Assembly (NCBI RefSeq): GCF_000374445.1
Contig: NZ_KB894419.1
Coordinates: 88,051-152,050 of the forward strand
Source: Actinokineospora enzanensis DSM 44649
GTDB taxonomy: Bacteria > Actinomycetota > Actinomycetes > Mycobacteriales > Pseudonocardiaceae
Length of the DNA: 64,000 nucleotides
Direction: 5' to 3'
A program made the translations under genes and the position numbers. The notes under the pieces are model-generated. The model was not told where the DNA came from, did not search any database, and worked only from the letters and a program-made list of their open reading frames with translations. This document shows positions 34,689 to 43,026 of the stretch, one piece after another. Within the stretch, counting starts at the first letter, position 1. Every line of letters begins with the position of its first letter.

Positions 34689-35771
34689 CTACAGCCATCG
34701 GTTCTTGCGGAATATCCGGTACAGCACGATGCAGGCGAAGAAGATGACGACCATCACCACGGGATAGCCGAACCGCCACTTCAGTTCCGGCATGTGCTCG
34801 AAGTTCATGCCGTACACGCCGACCACCATGGTGGGCACGGCGATGATCGCCGCCCAGGAGGTGATCTTGCGCATGTCGGTGTTCTGCTGCAGCGTGATCT
34901 TCGCCAGGGTCGCGTCCACGAGCGTGGTGAGCAGCTCGTCGAAGCTGGTGACGCGTTCGGACACCGTGGTCAGGTGGTCGTCCACGTCGCGGAAGTAGGA
35001 GCGGACCTGCTCGGGCACCAGCGGCGAGCAGCCCTCGGCCAGCCGCCGCAGCGGGTTGGCCAGCGGCATCACCGCCCGGCGCAGCTCCAGGATCTCCCGC
35101 TTCATCAGGTACATCTGCTCGGCGCTGACCGGGCTGCGCGGCGCGAAGACCGCCTTCTCGATCAGGTCGATGTCGTTCTCGAACGCGTCGGTGACCGCCA
35201 TGTACGTGTCCACCACGTGGTCGGCGATCGCGTGCAGCACCGCGGCCGGTCCGGGCCGCAGCCGGTCCGGGGTCGACTCCAGCTCACCGCGCAGCTGGTG
35301 CAGCGCGGAATGCTTGCCGTGCCGGACGGTCACCACGTAGTCCGCGCCGAGAAAGGCCATGATCTCGCCGGTCTCGACGATCTCGTTGGCCGTGGTCGGC
35401 GACTCGTGCTCGACGTAGCGGACGGTCTTGAGGACCATGAACAGGTTGTCCTCGTAGCGTTCCAGCTTCGGCCGCTGGTGCGCGGTGACCGCGTCCTCCA
35501 CGGCCAGCTCGTGCAGGCCGAACGTCTCGGCCACGCCCTGGATCTGCTCCTCGTCCGGCTCGTGCAGGCCGATCCAGACGAACCCCTCGCCGCGGCGGCG
35601 CACCTCGGCGACCGCGTCCACGTGCGTCCACCGGCCGGGCAGCCGGATGCCGTCCACGTAGACACCACAGTCGACCACGTACGCGGACAGCGGCACTGGG
35701 ATGGGCGGCGCGGGCGGGCCCACGCGGTTGGCGCGGCCGCGCAGGCCGCCGAACGAGGGAATCGCGGGCAT
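34689..35771 (-). CDS. corA: CorA family magnesium/cobalt transporter
   Basis: A 360-residue transporter. The cytosolic funnel domain fills the first about 290 residues (ELAVEDAVTAHQRPKLERYE, ETGEIMAFLGADYVVTVRHG). Two C-terminal helices follow with the pore motif YGMNFEHMPE between them, and a basic end RIFRKNRWL. It forms a pentameric Mg2+ channel. Mycobacterial Rv1239c is next to sugC; here the type VII region is in between. ATG 35771 is the first good start; a GTG-led extension to 35840 is possible. Confidence 0.92.
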   Translation of the reverse strand: MPAIPSFGGLRGRANRVGPPAPPIPVPLSAYVVDCGVYVDGIRLPGRWTHVDAVAEVRRRGEGFVWIGLHEPDEEQIQGVAETFGLHELAVEDAVTAHQRPKLERYEDNLFMVLKTVRYVEHESPTTANEIVETGEIMAFLGADYVVTVRHGKHSALHQLRGELESTPDRLRPGPAAVLHAIADHVVDTYMAVTDAFENDIDLIEKAVFAPRSPVSAEQMYLMKREILELRRAVMPLANPLRRLAEGCSPLVPEQVRSYFRDVDDHLTTVSERVTSFDELLTTLVDATLAKITLQQNTDMRKITSWAAIIAVPTMVVGVYGMNFEHMPELKWRFGYPVVMVVIFFACIVLYRIFRKNRWL

Positions 35772-36185
35772 CCGGACCTCCGACGAAGACTCCGAGTCTT
35801 CCGCCGCTGGGCGCGGCGGACCGCGGGGCGCGCTGGGCACTCTCGCGGGGACGGAGCGTCCCGGCCGGAACTGCGGGGTCAGCCGTGGTGGCGGACGCCT
35901 CCGGTGGGGACGCGGGTACTACTGCAACCGGTCGCGGATTCATGACCATGCGGGTCGCTCATGCGTCCTCACCTCCTTGGTCCGATGGTGGTCCGGTGAC
36001 TCGCACGGCCCTACCGGAGGGTCAGCGTACTCCAGGATCCGTCGCACTCGACCATGGCCCGGGAGAGTCGAGCGGATTTCACGGTCCCGTCATCGCCAGG
36101 TCGGTGTACTGCCTCACAAGCGGTTGCACCCCGCGGGCGGCGGTCGTAGACAGGGGCCTACTCGCCGGTCACTTAGGAGGGTGCG
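35772..36185. other. Divergent promoter region between corA and the MaoC gene
   Basis: A 414-base stretch. On the minus strand it holds the short ORF at 35879-35962 and its ribosome site. The rest has no convincing gene. The MaoC gene has AGGAGG at 36175. Promoters for both directions should be here, but I cannot place them. Confidence 0.45.
35879..35962 (-). CDS. Candidate leader peptide upstream of corA, 27 residues
   Basis: The ATG at 35962 is preceded, six bases away, by AAGGAGGTGA, a complete match to the anti-Shine-Dalgarno end of 16S rRNA. The peptide begins MSDPHGHESATG and is rich in His, Gly and Thr. It stops 108 bases before corA and is in a different frame. Leader peptides with transporters often sense the ion by translation; this is inference. 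Confidence 0.45.
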   Translation of the reverse strand: MSDPHGHESATGCSSTRVPTGGVRHHG

Positions 36186-36689
36186 GTGCAATTCGGGCGG
36201 TACTACGAGGAGTTCGAGGTCGGCGCCGTGTACAAGCACTGGCCCGGCAAGACCGTGACCGAGTACGACGATCACCTGTTCTGCCTGCTCACCATGAACC
36301 ACCATCCGTTGCACCTGGACGCGCACTACGCCGAGCACTCGACCGACTTCGGGAAGAACGTGGTGGTCGGCAACTACGTGTACTCGCTGCTGCTGGGCAT
36401 GTCGGTGCCGGACGTCTCGGGCAAGGCGATCGCCAACCTTGAGGTCGAATCCCTGCGACATGTGAAGCCGACCTTCCACGGTGACACCATCTACGGTGAG
36501 ACCGAGGTGCTCGACAAGACGCCGTCCAAGTCCAAGGACGACCGCGGTGTCGTCTACGTCGAGACCCGCGGCTACAACCAGGACGGGACGGTGGTATGCG
36601 TCTTCCGTCGCAAGGTGATGGTGCCCAAGCGCTCCTACGGTGAGGGGCGCGGGGGCGAACAGCCGGGACGGCCCGAGCCCACGGGCTGA
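36186..36689 (+). CDS. MaoC-like hot-dog hydratase
   Basis: A 167-residue enzyme of the MaoC/(R)-specific enoyl-CoA hydratase family. HPLHLDAHYAEHSTDFGKNV is the hydratase-2 motif with the catalytic His/Asp pair, and GNYVYSLLLGMSVPD is the following helix. It adds water to enoyl-CoA or mesaconyl-CoA-like thioesters. AGGAGG is five bases before GTG 36186. The lyase pair at 14.5-16.4 kb could work on its product, but they are not linked here. Confidence 0.88.
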   Translation: MQFGRYYEEFEVGAVYKHWPGKTVTEYDDHLFCLLTMNHHPLHLDAHYAEHSTDFGKNVVVGNYVYSLLLGMSVPDVSGKAIANLEVESLRHVKPTFHGDTIYGETEVLDKTPSKSKDDRGVVYVETRGYNQDGTVVCVFRRKVMVPKRSYGEGRGGEQPGRPEPTG

Positions 36690-36717
36690 ACCGGCAGGAC
36701 AAAGCGGAGGAGCGCCC

Positions 36718-37830
36718 GTGACCGCGTCGCTGGAGCAGATCAGACAACGGTTGCGGCGGTTCGCCGAGCACGAGGCGGCGGGCGCGTCCCCGCTCTACGA
36801 GCACCTGGCCACTCAGGCCGCCGAGGACGACGAGGTCGCCGGTCTGCTCACCGGCGCCCCGGACGCCTTCGCGTACCCGACGCTGCTGCTGGCCGCCGCG
36901 CACCGGGTGCTGCAGGCCGAGCCGTTCCACGAGCTGGTCAACTACTACCCGTCGCTGGGCGGCAGCTACGGGCTGGACGCGGGCACCTGGCCGCTGTTCC
37001 GGTCGTTCGTGCTGGAGCGGGCGGAGAGGATCCGGACCCTGGTCGCCACGCACACCACGCAGACCAACGAGGTGCGCCGGGCCGCCCTGCTGTACCCGGC
37101 GGTCGCGCTGGCGGCCAAGCAGGCGGGCGCCCCGGTCGGTCTGCTGGAGGTCGGCTGTAGCGCCGGGCTGCTGCTCAACCTCGACCGGTACGCCTACCGC
37201 TACCAGACCGAGCAGTCCGGCCAGATCGTGGTCGGACCGGCAAAGACCCCGTTGGGCCTGCACTGCGCGCTGGAGCTGGCCGCAGGCGCCACGCTGCCCA
37301 CGATCCCGAAGAAGCTCGCCGTCACCGCCCGCGTCGGCCTGGACCGGGCCCCGGTCGACCTGGTCGACGAGGACGCCGCCGCCTGGCTGGAGGCGTGCAT
37401 CTGGGCCGACCAGCCCGAGCGGCAGCGGCTGTTCAGCACCGCCGCCGCGTTGCAGCGCAAGGATCCGCCGGAGCTGGTCCGCGGCGACGCGGTGGCCGAC
37501 CTGGCCGCCGCGGCCGCGCGCATCCCGGTGACCGTTCCGCTGGTGGTCATCACCAGCCACGTGCTGGTCTACCTCACCGAGTCGGAGCAGGCCGCGCTGG
37601 TCGCGGGGCTCGCCGAGCTGGCAGGCACCCGGCCCTTGTGGTGGGTCAGCGACGAGCCGTACGCCGGTTCACTGGCGCACGTGCTGCCCGACCGCGCGGA
37701 CCTCGTCCCGGCCGACGGTCAACCCGCGTTCGCGACTCTGGGGCTCACCAGGTGGGACAGGGGGGTGCCGACGAGCGCCGCGCTCGCGCGTACCGCCCTG
37801 CATGGTGAGCGCATGGTCTGGCTCGTCTGA
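36718..37830 (+). CDS. DUF2332 family protein
   Basis: A 370-residue protein of the DUF2332 family: SPLYEHLATQAAEDDEVAGL at the N-terminus, FHELVNYYPSLGG, and VGLLEVGCSAGLLLNLDRY, which resembles a Rossmann-type methyltransferase glycine motif. The function is unknown. GGAGGAG lies six bases before GTG 36718, 28 bases after the MaoC stop, so the two are probably cotranscribed. Confidence 0.85.
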   Translation: MTASLEQIRQRLRRFAEHEAAGASPLYEHLATQAAEDDEVAGLLTGAPDAFAYPTLLLAAAHRVLQAEPFHELVNYYPSLGGSYGLDAGTWPLFRSFVLERAERIRTLVATHTTQTNEVRRAALLYPAVALAAKQAGAPVGLLEVGCSAGLLLNLDRYAYRYQTEQSGQIVVGPAKTPLGLHCALELAAGATLPTIPKKLAVTARVGLDRAPVDLVDEDAAAWLEACIWADQPERQRLFSTAAALQRKDPPELVRGDAVADLAAAAARIPVTVPLVVITSHVLVYLTESEQAALVAGLAELAGTRPLWWVSDEPYAGSLAHVLPDRADLVPADGQPAFATLGLTRWDRGVPTSAALARTALHGERMVWLV

Positions 37831-37836
37831 TTCCCG

Positions 37837-38259
37837 TCATCGGGGCAGCTCACCCCAGTCGGCGAGCTGCTCGAAAAGCCCCTCGACCAGGGTATCGGTG
37901 TCGCGCAATGTGGTGAAGATCGCAAGATCCACCCATCTGGCGGCATCGGCGTCGTCACCCGGCGAAAGATCACCGCCGGTAACCGAACACCGGTAGTCGT
38001 GGATGTCGAACACCCCGCCCGGCGCGGGGCGCTCGACGCTACCCACGTGCCGCCCGACGACGACCTCCAGACCGGTCTCCTCGCGCATCTCGCGTCGCAA
38101 TGCGACGGTGTCCGATTCCCCGGGCTCGACCTTCCCACCGGGGATGGACCACAGTCCGCGACCGGGCTCCCGGCCGCGCCGGATCAGCAGCAGCCGGCGG
38201 CTCGCGTCCATGAGCACGCCGCCGACACACCTGATCCGTTGAACCCGATCGCCGTTCAT
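37837..38259 (-). CDS. NUDIX hydrolase
   Basis: A 140-residue pyrophosphohydrolase. The full NUDIX box is present from residue about 40: GGKVEPGESDTVALRREMREETGLEV in two stretches, with the REMREETG metal-binding core. Substrates are nucleoside diphosphates linked to another group; MutT-like cleaning of oxidised nucleotides is one option. ATG 38259 has TACGCT eight bases upstream and no ribosome site, so it may be leaderless. It converges on the DUF2332 gene with six bases between stops. Confidence 0.88.
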   Translation of the reverse strand: MNGDRVQRIRCVGGVLMDASRRLLLIRRGREPGRGLWSIPGGKVEPGESDTVALRREMREETGLEVVVGRHVGSVERPAPGGVFDIHDYRCSVTGGDLSPGDDADAARWVDLAIFTTLRDTDTLVEGLFEQLADWGELPR

Positions 38260-38402
38260 GACAGCGGAGCGTAGTCATCTGGCGGTGATCACCGTCCGCG
38301 TTGCCCCAAGCGCGCGACTACCCTCCCTAAGCGCCGCCCGGTGCGGTACAACGGTTTTCAGCAGGCGCCATGACGGGTGCGTACGGAACGGGGTAGATCA
38401 CA

Positions 38403-38567
38403 GTGGACATCAAGAAGATCTTGATCATCACTGGGGCCGCTTTGCTCGTCTTCTTCCTGGTGACGCAGCCGGTCCAGTCCGCCGGGATCGTGAACTCGAT
38501 CCTGACCACACTGCGTGAGGGAGCCGAAGCGGTCATCACCTTCGTGCGGACTGTCTTCCAGAGCTGA
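38403..38567 (+). CDS. 54-residue single-span membrane protein
   Basis: Starts at GTG 38403 with DIKKILIITGAALLVFFLVT, a membrane helix, followed by an amphipathic helix (ILTTLREGAEAVITFVRTVF). It lies 19 bases upstream of the PH-domain membrane protein. Function unknown. The clean helix pattern and codon use support a real gene despite its size. Confidence 0.6.
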   Translation: MDIKKILIITGAALLVFFLVTQPVQSAGIVNSILTTLREGAEAVITFVRTVFQS

Positions 38568-38586
38568 CACGAAGTAGCGTCGGAAC

Positions 38587-39162
38587 ATGTTCGCGCCCAG
38601 GGACCCCGACGAGTACCTGCTCGACTCCGAACGCCGGGTCATCCGGGTCCGCAGGCATTGGGCCAGCCTGGCCTGGCAGGTGTTCGAGGCGGTCGCGCTG
38701 CTCACGGTGTGCGTGATGATCTCCTACCTGCTGCCGCCGCAGGCGTGGCTGATCCAGAACATCCTCTGGTACGTCGCGCTCGCGGTGGTGCTGCGGTTCA
38801 CCTACCAGGTGATCGAGTGGTGGGTCGAGCGCATCGTGGTCACCGACAAGCGGTTCATGATGACCACCGGGGTGTTCACCACCCGGGTACTGATGATGCC
38901 CATCAGCAAGGTCACCGACCTCACCTACAAGCGCACGGCCACCGGCCGCATGATCGGCTACGGCACGATGGTCGTGGAGTCCGCAGGCCAGATCCAGGCG
39001 TTGAACAACATCGAGTACCTGCCCAAGCCGGAGCAGGTCTACGACGCCATCTCGGAGCTGGTCTTCGGCGACAAGAAGGCCCAGGCCGAGCGGTTCTCGA
39101 TGATCAAGGCGCAGCGGCTGGCCCGGGGTACCCGGCGCACCCGCCGCGGCACTCCCGCCTAG
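38587..39162 (+). CDS. Bacterial PH-domain (bPH2) membrane protein
   Basis: A 191-residue protein with two membrane helices near the N-terminus (FEAVALLTVCVMISYLL and NILWYVALAVVLRFTYQV) followed by a bPH2 domain (IVVTDKRFMMTTGVFTTRVL, KVTDLTYKRTATGRMIGYG, VESAGQIQALNNIEYLP). The family is linked to membrane association with unknown cargo. TAGCGT six bases before ATG 38587 suggests a leaderless transcript. A strong hairpin follows the gene. Confidence 0.85.
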   Translation: MFAPRDPDEYLLDSERRVIRVRRHWASLAWQVFEAVALLTVCVMISYLLPPQAWLIQNILWYVALAVVLRFTYQVIEWWVERIVVTDKRFMMTTGVFTTRVLMMPISKVTDLTYKRTATGRMIGYGTMVVESAGQIQALNNIEYLPKPEQVYDAISELVFGDKKAQAERFSMIKAQRLARGTRRTRRGTPA

Positions 39163-39184
39163 CTCGCGGACCACGGTTTCGGTC

Positions 39185-39217
39185 GCCCCCACGTGATGGT
39201 TGTCATCACGCGGGGGC
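39185..39217 (+). terminator. Hairpin terminator after the PH-domain gene
   Basis: GCCCCCACGTGATG pairs with CATCACGCGGGGGC with one internal mismatch and a five-base loop, 22 bases past the stop codon. Confidence 0.7.
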
Positions 39218-39259
39218 TGATCGTCGTGCGGTCCACGGGGTATGCGGAAAACTGACACC

Positions 39260-40123
39260 GTGCGGATCGATCTCCACTGCCACTCCACGGCCTCCGACGG
39301 CACCGACACGCCCGCCGAGCTGGTCGCCGCGGCGCACCGGGCGGGCCTGGACGCGCTGGCCATCACCGACCACGACACCACCGCGGGCTGGGCCGAGGCC
39401 GCCGCGGCGCTGCCACCCGGCCTGCGGCTGGTCCGCGGCGCCGAGCTGACCTGCGTGTCCCCGGACGGCCGGGGCGGGTGGTGCACGATCCACCTGCTGG
39501 CCTACCTGTTCGACCCACAGGCCGAGGCCGTGGTCGCCGAACACGCCCGCACCCGGGCCGAACGCCGCACCCGGCTGCACACCATGGCCACCCGGATGGC
39601 CGCTGACGGCTACCCGGTCGACGCCGACACGCTGCTCGGCGACCTGCCCGCCGACGTGCCCGCCGGGCGGCCCCATCTGGCCCAGGCGCTGGTCCGGGCG
39701 GGTGTGGTGGAGTCGGTCGACCAGGCGTTCGCCGAGCTGCTGCACGGCCGCAACCACTACCACGTGCCCAGCCACAAGACGCTCGCCGTGGACGCCATCG
39801 ACATGACCAAGGCGGCGGGCGGGGTGACCGTGCTCGCGCACGGCTTCGCGCACCGGCGCGGCCCGACGGTCTCCGCCGAGGTGATCGGCGACATGGCGGC
39901 CGCGGGCCTGGACGGGGTCGAGGTCGACCACCCCGACCACGACCCCGAGGCGCGCGCCCGGCTGCGCGCGCTGGCCGACCGGCACGACCTGATCGTCACC
40001 GGTTCGAGTGACTACCACGGCACCAACAAGACGGTCCGGCTCGGCGCCGAGACCACCGACCCGGCCATGCTGGCCGAGCTGGTCTCCCGGGCGAGCGGCG
40101 CCGGACTGCTCGTGGGCAGCTGA
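39260..40123 (+). CDS. PHP domain phosphoesterase
   Basis: A 287-residue metal-dependent phosphoesterase of the PHP family. Motif I RIDLHCHSTASDGTDTPAEL, DALAITDHDT, a histidine-rich GVTVLAHGFAH and DLIVTGSSDYHG give the trinuclear metal site. Relatives include 3',5'-nucleotide bisphosphate phosphatases and RNases. The start is GTG 39260 or ATG 39242, six codons earlier. Its stop overlaps the marC start (TGATG). Confidence 0.85.
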   Translation: MRIDLHCHSTASDGTDTPAELVAAAHRAGLDALAITDHDTTAGWAEAAAALPPGLRLVRGAELTCVSPDGRGGWCTIHLLAYLFDPQAEAVVAEHARTRAERRTRLHTMATRMAADGYPVDADTLLGDLPADVPAGRPHLAQALVRAGVVESVDQAFAELLHGRNHYHVPSHKTLAVDAIDMTKAAGGVTVLAHGFAHRRGPTVSAEVIGDMAAAGLDGVEVDHPDHDPEARARLRALADRHDLIVTGSSDYHGTNKTVRLGAETTDPAMLAELVSRASGAGLLVGS

Positions 40124-40743
40124 TGGCGGTCTTCGACGCGGCGCTGTTCGCCGAGGCCACCATCACCCTGGTGGTGATCATGGACCCGCCCGGCACGGTG
40201 CCGGTGTTCCTCAGCCTGACCGGCCGCAAGACCAGGGCCACCCGCAACCGGGCGGCCCGCCAGGCGGTGCTGGTGTCGCTCGGCGTGATCAGCCTGTTCG
40301 CGATCAGCGGCGAGGCCATCCTGCGCTACCTGGGCATCGGCATCCCGGCCCTGCAGGGCGCGGGCGGGCTGCTGTTGTTACTGATCGCGCTGGACCTGCT
40401 GACCGGCAAGGGCGGCTCCGAGCCGGAGGCCGTGGAGGACGTGAACGTGGCCCTGGTCCCGCTGGGCACGCCGCTGCTCGCCGGGCCGGGCGCGATCGCC
40501 GCCACCATCGTCTTCGTCCGCGAGGCGGGCGGGCACGTGGCCTCCTACGTCGCGCTCGGGCTGGCGATCCTGGCCGTGCACCTGATCCTCTACCTGTGTC
40601 TGCGGTTCTCCGGCGCGGTGATCCGGTTGATCAAGGACAGCGGGATCGTGCTGCTCGCGAAGATCGCGGGTCTGCTGCTGGCGGCCATCGCGGTGCAGCT
40701 GGTGGCGAACGCCGTGCGCGGCTTCATCGCGGGCGCTAGCTGA
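40123..40743 (+). CDS. marC: MarC family integral membrane protein
   Basis: A 206-residue protein with six membrane helices of the MarC/UPF0056 family: TLVVIMDPPGTVPVFLSLT has the conserved family signature, and PLLAGPGAIAATIVF the second. Despite the name, no drug resistance function is proven. It is coupled to the PHP gene and converges on the ArsC-like gene with an eight-base overlap. Confidence 0.88.
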   Translation: MAVFDAALFAEATITLVVIMDPPGTVPVFLSLTGRKTRATRNRAARQAVLVSLGVISLFAISGEAILRYLGIGIPALQGAGGLLLLLIALDLLTGKGGSEPEAVEDVNVALVPLGTPLLAGPGAIAATIVFVREAGGHVASYVALGLAILAVHLILYLCLRFSGAVIRLIKDSGIVLLAKIAGLLLAAIAVQLVANAVRGFIAGAS

Positions 40744-41083
40744 GCGCCTCCTCGATCGCCTCCGGGCTGCGCGCGATGTAGGCCCGGCCGTCGTCGGTGA
40801 TCACGATGGGCCGCTCGATCAGCACCGGGTTGGCCGCCAGCACGGCGATCCACGCGTCCCGGTCGCGCGGCTTGTCGGCCAAGCCCAGCTCCTTGGCCAT
40901 CGGCTCCTTCATCCGGGTGATCTCCCAGGGCTCCTTGCCCAGCTTGGCCAACACCGCCGCCAGCTCGGCGACGGTCGGCGGCTCGTCCAGGTAGCGGCGG
41001 ACGGTGTGCGCGGGCGCGCTGTCGTCGAGCGCGGACTTGGCGGCGCGGGACTTGGTGCAGCGCGGGTTGTGCCAGATCTCCAT
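40736..41083 (-). CDS. ArsC/Spx-like thioredoxin-fold reductase
   Basis: A 115-residue protein of the glutaredoxin-linked arsenate reductase family: IWHNPRCTKSRAAKSAL has the catalytic cysteine (Cys9) and arginine at the helix start; the second part, PVLIERPIVITDDGRAYIAR, holds the conserved ERP arginine. It may reduce arsenate or act as a thiol reductase. ATG 41083 has GATAAT six bases upstream. Confidence 0.88.
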   Translation of the reverse strand: MEIWHNPRCTKSRAAKSALDDSAPAHTVRRYLDEPPTVAELAAVLAKLGKEPWEITRMKEPMAKELGLADKPRDRDAWIAVLAANPVLIERPIVITDDGRAYIARSPEAIEEALS

Positions 41084-41150
41084 GCGTGGATTATCGCTGG
41101 TCACCTCCCGGGCGCGGTCGGTGTCGGTGCGGGTGCGTACCGTGTGCGGC

Positions 41151-41984
41151 GTGCAGGACCAGCTCGGTTTCGACAGCATGCCCAAGAAGCTCATCAAGGT
41201 GACCCCGTCCCGGCTCGGCGTGTGGGCGGACTGCCGGTTGCGCTTCCGGATGACCTACCTCGACCGACCCACGCCACCGCGTGGCGGCCCATGGGCGCAC
41301 AGCACCATGGGCGCGGTGGTGCACAACGCGTTGAAGGGCCTGTTCGACCTGCCCGCGGACCAGCGGACGCCGGATCGTGCGGCGGCTCTCGTGGGCACGC
41401 ACTGGAAGGACGATGGTTTCGCGGATCGCGAGCAGGCCATGGTCTTTCGTGAACGTGCCGCGGGCTGGGTGCACGACTACGTCCGTGGCACGGATGTGAC
41501 CGAGGAACCGGTGGGGCTGGAGCGGTGGGTCTCGGCGCCGGTCGGCACGATCATCGCCGAGGGGCGGGTCGACCGGATCGACCAGCGCGGGGACGAGCTG
41601 GTGATCGTCGACTACAAGACCGGGCGGCACGCGCTGACCACCGATGACGCTCGCGGCTCGCAGGCGCTGGCGTTGTACGTGCTGGCCGCTCGTCGGACGC
41701 TGCGGAAGCCGTGCACCAAGGTCGAGTTACATCACCTGCCCACCGGCACGGTCGCGGCCTGGGAGCACACCGAGGAGTCGTTGGCCCGGCACCTGTCCCG
41801 GGCGGAGGAGAGCGCGGACGAGTTCCAGCTGGCGATCGACACGCTCGCCGCCGGAGGTGATCCGGAGGTCCTCTTCCCGGCCAGTCCGGGGCGGCAGTGC
41901 GGGTGGTGCGATTTCCGGCGTAGTTGTCCGACCGGGCAGGCCACTGGACCGGCGCTGGACCCATGGGCGATGCTGTCCCCGTGA
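41151..41984 (+). CDS. RecB-family PD-(D/E)XK nuclease
   Basis: A 277-residue protein equal to the nuclease domain of RecB/Cas4. GTIIAEGRVDRIDQRGDELV and VIVDYKTGRHAL form the active site (E, D and DxK), and QALALYVLAARR is the QxxxY motif. Near the C-terminus CGWCDFRRSC gives three cysteines of a possible Fe-S site; a fourth is not clear. GTG 41151 has TACCGT seven bases upstream, a leaderless pattern; ATG 41178 is an alternative. It is linked by GTGA overlap to the next gene. Confidence 0.85.
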   Translation: MQDQLGFDSMPKKLIKVTPSRLGVWADCRLRFRMTYLDRPTPPRGGPWAHSTMGAVVHNALKGLFDLPADQRTPDRAAALVGTHWKDDGFADREQAMVFRERAAGWVHDYVRGTDVTEEPVGLERWVSAPVGTIIAEGRVDRIDQRGDELVIVDYKTGRHALTTDDARGSQALALYVLAARRTLRKPCTKVELHHLPTGTVAAWEHTEESLARHLSRAEESADEFQLAIDTLAAGGDPEVLFPASPGRQCGWCDFRRSCPTGQATGPALDPWAMLSP

Positions 41985-42349
41985 CCGGCCCTACTGAACG
42001 CCTGCCTCGCGACGACGAAGTCACTGAGGAGCTTCCTCAGGTTCGTGATGCGGAAGCTGATGCTGTCCCCGCGAGTACGCGCTCCGGCTTCTGGCGTGAG
42101 CTGTCGGGGGCGCTCGCGGTCGGGCTCTGCGTGCTTGCGTTGGGCGTGCTGGGGTTTCAGGTCGTGGCTTGGTTTCGGGGGATTCCCGGGCCTGGGGTCG
42201 GGGTGCTGCTCGGGCATGTCGTCCTGGCCACGGTAGCCGTGCTTGCCCAGCGCTTCGCGGACCGTCGGCGGGGGCCGGAGGCGGCGTTGGCCGTGTTGTT
42301 CGTGTGCATTGCGACGGGAGTGGCGATCTGGTTCTTCTGGTGGGCCTAG
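41981..42349 (+). CDS. Small membrane protein with three helices
   Basis: A 122-residue protein. An acidic N-terminal stretch (RDDEVTEELPQVRDAEADA) precedes three hydrophobic segments (LAVGLCVLALGVLGFQVVAW, GVLLGHVVLATVAVLAQ, AALAVLFVCIATGVAIWFFW). No family recognised. GTG 41981 overlaps the nuclease stop by four bases. It shares its stop region with the convergent FHA-like gene. Confidence 0.65.
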   Translation: MTGPTERLPRDDEVTEELPQVRDAEADAVPASTRSGFWRELSGALAVGLCVLALGVLGFQVVAWFRGIPGPGVGVLLGHVVLATVAVLAQRFADRRRGPEAALAVLFVCIATGVAIWFFWWA

Positions 42350-43026
42350 TGGTGCCCGCAGAAGCGATGCGGGACCAAACCCTGGTCCGCCGCCACCAAC
42401 AACCTCTCCCGGATCAGGTAGTCCGCCAGCTCGTGCCGGTGTCCCTGCGGCTCGCCCCAGATCTCGGTCACCACCTCGTTCAGTGCCCGCTCCAACGCCG
42501 TGAATGAGGTCAGTCCCATGCACAACCGGGTCCGGGCCCGGTCCAGCGGCTTGGGCGACTCGATTCCCGGGGTGAAGTACTCCCGGTAGTACGCGGCCAG
42601 TACGGCCCGATGTCGTGGCTTCCGGGACAACAGCAACGCCACCCGCACGGCAGCCCCATTAAGACCGATCATCGTTTCCGGGCCATCCACCCGAGGCTCC
42701 GGCCATACCGCCGAATCCCGTACAACGAGCCGGACTCGCTCTTCCCAGAGCCGAACCTCGGCTTCCCCATCCGGCAAGGGAAACGCGCAGCGCTCGGACA
42801 CGGTGAACCGCAAACTCTCCGCCGCCACCCACACGGCGAGCTTGTCCCGGGAGTTCACCAGCCACCAGCGCCCGTCCATATGCCGCAGGAACGGTGCATT
42901 GGGGGCCCGGGAAATCCGCTCGTCCCGGCCGTCACTCAGGAAGTCGCGGTCCAGCCAGAGCTGTTCCCCGGGTGGCACGACCCGGGGTTCGGGCAATGCG
43001 TGGAAATCGACGATCAGTTCAGCCAA
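42346..43026 (-). CDS. FHA-like protein next to a PP2C phosphatase
   Basis: A 226-residue protein. RISRAPNAPFLRHMDGRWWL followed by NSRDKLAVWVAAESLRF has the look of an FHA phosphothreonine-binding fold, though the usual GR..S..H pattern is degenerate. The C-terminal half is helical (FTALERALNEVVTEIWGEPQ). The TTG at 43026 overlaps the end of the phosphatase gene by 13 bases. Coupling to PP2C suggests work in Ser/Thr phosphosignalling; this is inferred. Confidence 0.55.
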   Translation of the reverse strand: MAELIVDFHALPEPRVVPPGEQLWLDRDFLSDGRDERISRAPNAPFLRHMDGRWWLVNSRDKLAVWVAAESLRFTVSERCAFPLPDGEAEVRLWEERVRLVVRDSAVWPEPRVDGPETMIGLNGAAVRVALLLSRKPRHRAVLAAYYREYFTPGIESPKPLDRARTRLCMGLTSFTALERALNEVVTEIWGEPQGHRHELADYLIRERLLVAADQGLVPHRFCGHH

